Made by a program: the position numbers and the translations under genes. This document shows positions 23,564 through 25,577 of a stretch of DNA of 25,577 bases, one piece after another. Location of the stretch: contig CAZFWV010000060.1 in the NCBI GenBank assembly GCA_964522605.1, forward strand, positions 1 through 25,577. The letters are read 5' to 3'. The notes beneath the pieces were generated by a model that saw only the letters and a program-made list of their open reading frames with translations, did not search any database and was not told the DNA's origin. Position 1 is the first letter of the stretch. The number at the start of each line of letters is the position of its first letter. The stretch comes from CAVZLD01 sp964522605 (GTDB lineage Bacteria > Planctomycetota > Planctomycetia > Pirellulales > Pirellulaceae).

Positions 23564-25577
23564 ATGGCGGACGAGCGAGTGCAGAATCGCGCGGGCGAGG
23601 TCGACGGCAGCATGGATCACTCGAGGGACGAACGACGGGTCAATCGACCATCTCGGGTGGTTAGTCCGTGGGAGGATCTGCCGGGGCCCGATCCGCTGCC
23701 GACACTCCGTCTGGACTCGACCGAAGCGATCTCGGGTGCCTGGTTAGATCGGTTTCCGCGGCGGCCGCCGAGTCGCCCTGCGCGATTGGGTGTTCCGACG
23801 GCGGTCTCCCAGGCCTCCCTATTGTGTACTTGCCCGGAGTGCGGGTCGCCGATGTCCGTCCGCGTGTGGTTGCGGTTGGCGGACTGTTGGAGTTGCGGAA
23901 CGAGTCTTGAGCTGACAGCGCTGTCCGAACAGGCTGTCGGGGAGAAGGTGGATTCGCGGCTTGAGTCGAGCGGAGGCGGGCGACAGGTTACGGCGGGCCC
24001 AGGCGCGCCCACGGTTGCCCGATCCGCCTCCCCTCGCGCTCCGGCCGAAGTACGGCACGCGGCGAGTAAACCAGTACGCGTTCGTCGACGGCCCGTGCCG
24101 CCCGTTCCCCGCCGGCGTGTACCGGTTCCGCCGCCCAGTCCCCGAACCGCCTGGCCTGCGGTACGGAGAATGACTCGCGGCGGGCGCGATCTGTTGCTGA
24201 CGGCGCCCGCTTGGCTGGTCAGCCTGCTGCTTCATCTGATTCTGCTGACGCTCCTGGGGCTGCTGACCCTGCCATCCGAGACGCCGACGACCGGGATCAC
24301 GCTCTCGACCGCCGTCAGTCCGCGTGTGCGGGAGGGAGCGCGCGTGCAGGTGAAGCCGACGGATGAGCCGCAATTCGATCTGCCCGTCCCCGAGATCGAG
24401 CCACCGGAGGACGAAGCGCAACGCAAAGCGTTGATTCTTGCCGACGAGGACGCACGTCAGCTGCGGCAAGATCCTGCGGCCAGCCAGCCGCGAATTCCGC
24501 TGTCCGAGGTCCGTCGGATGATCGGCGCCGAGGACATGCGGCGGACTTTTGCCGTGCGCGATCCGCGCGTGCGGGGCGAGTTGGTCAGGCGAGAGGGGGG
24601 CACCACATGGACCGAAGCGGCTGTGGCACGCGGGCTACGGTGGATGGCGCACCATCAGCGCCGCGATGGTAGCTGGAGTTTGGATCAGTTCCCTGAAGCG
24701 GCCGATTGTCGCGGCCGCTGTGATGGAACCGGACACGTCCGCAGCGACTCCGCGGCGACGTCGCTCTGCCTGCTGCCTTTCCTTGGCGCGGGCCAAACCC
24801 ATCAGCAGGGAATCTATCAAGATGTCGTCGGCCAGGGGCTCCACTGGCTGATGGCCCACCAAGATGCGGACGGAGACCTGCGCATCGACTCGCAACGGAA
24901 CGCAGGAATGTATGCCCACGGTCAGGGAGCGATCGTGCTCTGTGAGGCGTATGCGATGACGGGTGACGAGCAGTTGCGGGGGCCGGCCCAGGCGGCAATT
25001 GACTTCATCGTGGCCGCCCAACATCGCGCAGGAGGTTGGCGATACCAACCGGGCGAAGAGGGTGACACGAGCGTGCTCGGTTGGCAACTCATGGCGCTAC
25101 AGAGTGCCCGCGTTGGCGGTCTGAGGGTACCGCAGACGACCTGGCGCCGCGCGGAACGCTACTTGAACCGAGCCGTGACCGCCGACGGCGTATCGTACGC
25201 CTATCGGCCCGGCGAAGGACCAAGTCATGTGATGACGGCGGAGGCACTCTTGTGTCGCATGTACATGGGCCAGCGACTCGAAGATCCCGCGCTGCGCGCC
25301 GGTTTGGACCTCCTCGTCCGACAATATCCTCCGACACCCAACAATCCCAATGTCTACTACTGGTATTACGCGACCCAGGCGCTGCACCATGCCGGAGGAG
25401 CGGTTTGGGAACAGTGGAATCTGCAACTCCGTGATGTGCTTGTCCAGACGCAGCGGACAAGCGGCCATGCTGCCGGCAGTTGGGATCCTAGCGGTCCCCA
25501 CGCCGACGCGGGCGGCCGTCTTTACATGACCGCGCTCGCCGTCTGCACACTCGAAGTCTACTATCGTCACGCCCCCA
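23564..25577 (+). CDS. Zinc-ribbon, membrane-anchored prenyltransferase/squalene-cyclase-like repeat protein (3' end outside window)
   Basis: The frame runs without a stop to the window edge, giving at least 671 residues. A Cys-x-x-Cys pair at 90-93 and another at 108-111 form a likely zinc ribbon. A Pro/Arg-rich basic segment follows at about 150-205 and a single transmembrane helix at about 212-236. From about 349 the protein has alpha-toroid repeats like squalene-hopene cyclase or prenyltransferase, with QW-type motifs QRRDGSW at 365-371 and AAQHRAGGW near 460. I see no DxDD cyclase motif, so enzymatic activity is doubtful. An extra Cys-x3-Cys (382-386) sits in the first repeat. The family pattern continues to CTLEVYYRH at the edge, which suggests the end is near. 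An in-frame TAA at 23552 precedes the ATG at 23564; ATG 23612 is an alternative. Neither has a clear ribosome-binding site. Confidence 0.8.
   Translation, partial: MADERVQNRAGEVDGSMDHSRDERRVNRPSRVVSPWEDLPGPDPLPTLRLDSTEAISGAWLDRFPRRPPSRPARLGVPTAVSQASLLCTCPECGSPMSVRVWLRLADCWSCGTSLELTALSEQAVGEKVDSRLESSGGGRQVTAGPGAPTVARSASPRAPAEVRHAASKPVRVRRRPVPPVPRRRVPVPPPSPRTAWPAVRRMTRGGRDLLLTAPAWLVSLLLHLILLTLLGLLTLPSETPTTGITLSTAVSPRVREGARVQVKPTDEPQFDLPVPEIEPPEDEAQRKALILADEDARQLRQDPAASQPRIPLSEVRRMIGAEDMRRTFAVRDPRVRGELVRREGGTTWTEAAVARGLRWMAHHQRRDGSWSLDQFPEAADCRGRCDGTGHVRSDSAATSLCLLPFLGAGQTHQQGIYQDVVGQGLHWLMAHQDADGDLRIDSQRNAGMYAHGQGAIVLCEAYAMTGDEQLRGPAQAAIDFIVAAQHRAGGWRYQPGEEGDTSVLGWQLMALQSARVGGLRVPQTTWRRAERYLNRAVTADGVSYAYRPGEGPSHVMTAEALLCRMYMGQRLEDPALRAGLDLLVRQYPPTPNNPNVYYWYYATQALHHAGGAVWEQWNLQLRDVLVQTQRTSGHAAGSWDPSGPHADAGGRLYMTALAVCTLEVYYRHAP

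Noticed and set aside
1..25577. CRISPR arrays, tRNA or rRNA genes, insertion sequences and prophage genes
   Set aside because: I saw no direct-repeat arrays, no conserved tRNA or rRNA segments and no transposase or phage proteins in any frame.

Overview
The window looks like a chromosomal stretch from a planctomycete, most likely of the Pirellula/Rhodopirellula type. I infer this from gene content, not from a database search. It is GC-rich and has many exported proteins of planctomycete-type families: a TIGR03790 protein, a squalene-cyclase-like repeat protein with a zinc ribbon, and secreted TPR and uncharacterised proteins. It also has divergent versions of housekeeping GTPases and a sigma factor with a long DNA-binding N-terminus. 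I see no tRNA, rRNA, CRISPR array, transposase or prophage gene, so most of it reads as ordinary core chromosome.

Layout. 1-2277 (+): an MscS-type mechanosensitive channel and an exported sialidase-like beta-propeller protein. 2282-4411 (-): an exported TPR protein, convergent with the sialidase-like gene. 4592-8947 (-): a probable operon read right to left as an exported hypothetical gene, rpmA (L27), obg, coaX and an mnmE-like GTPase gene, with overlapping stops and starts at the last two junctions. A near-consensus promoter lies at 9159-9188. 9226-10641 (-): another exported hypothetical protein. 11188-12852 (+): a sigma-70 family factor with three apparent helix-turn-helix segments in front of its sigma regions, followed by a strong intrinsic terminator. 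13267-14200 (+): rplM-rpsI (L13, S9) with a plausible promoter and leader hairpin. A 25-bp inverted repeat follows, then a TIGR03790 family gene with a TTG start (14553-16277, +). 16319-23150 (-): a run of five genes, moxR, DUF58, a TgpA-like transglutaminase, a YchF-like NTPase gene and bioF, with gaps of 54, -4, 37 and 16 bases. 23564 to the right edge (+): a large gene, cut by the window end, for a zinc-ribbon / membrane anchor / cyclase-like repeat protein, divergent from moxR across a region holding a 101-bp imperfect inverted repeat.

How they work together. The rpmA-obg-coaX-mnmE block and the rplM-rpsI block serve ribosome assembly, CoA synthesis and (ancestrally) tRNA modification. 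The moxR-DUF58-tgpA block is a membrane-associated set of an AAA+ chaperone, a DUF58 partner and a periplasmic transglutaminase-like enzyme.

The points most worth a second look are: the sigma factor's architecture; the MnmE homologue lacking the C-terminal cysteine motif and the usual folate-site motif; the altered nucleotide-binding motifs in Obg and YchF; the cyclase-like protein with its zinc ribbon; and the two large inverted repeats.
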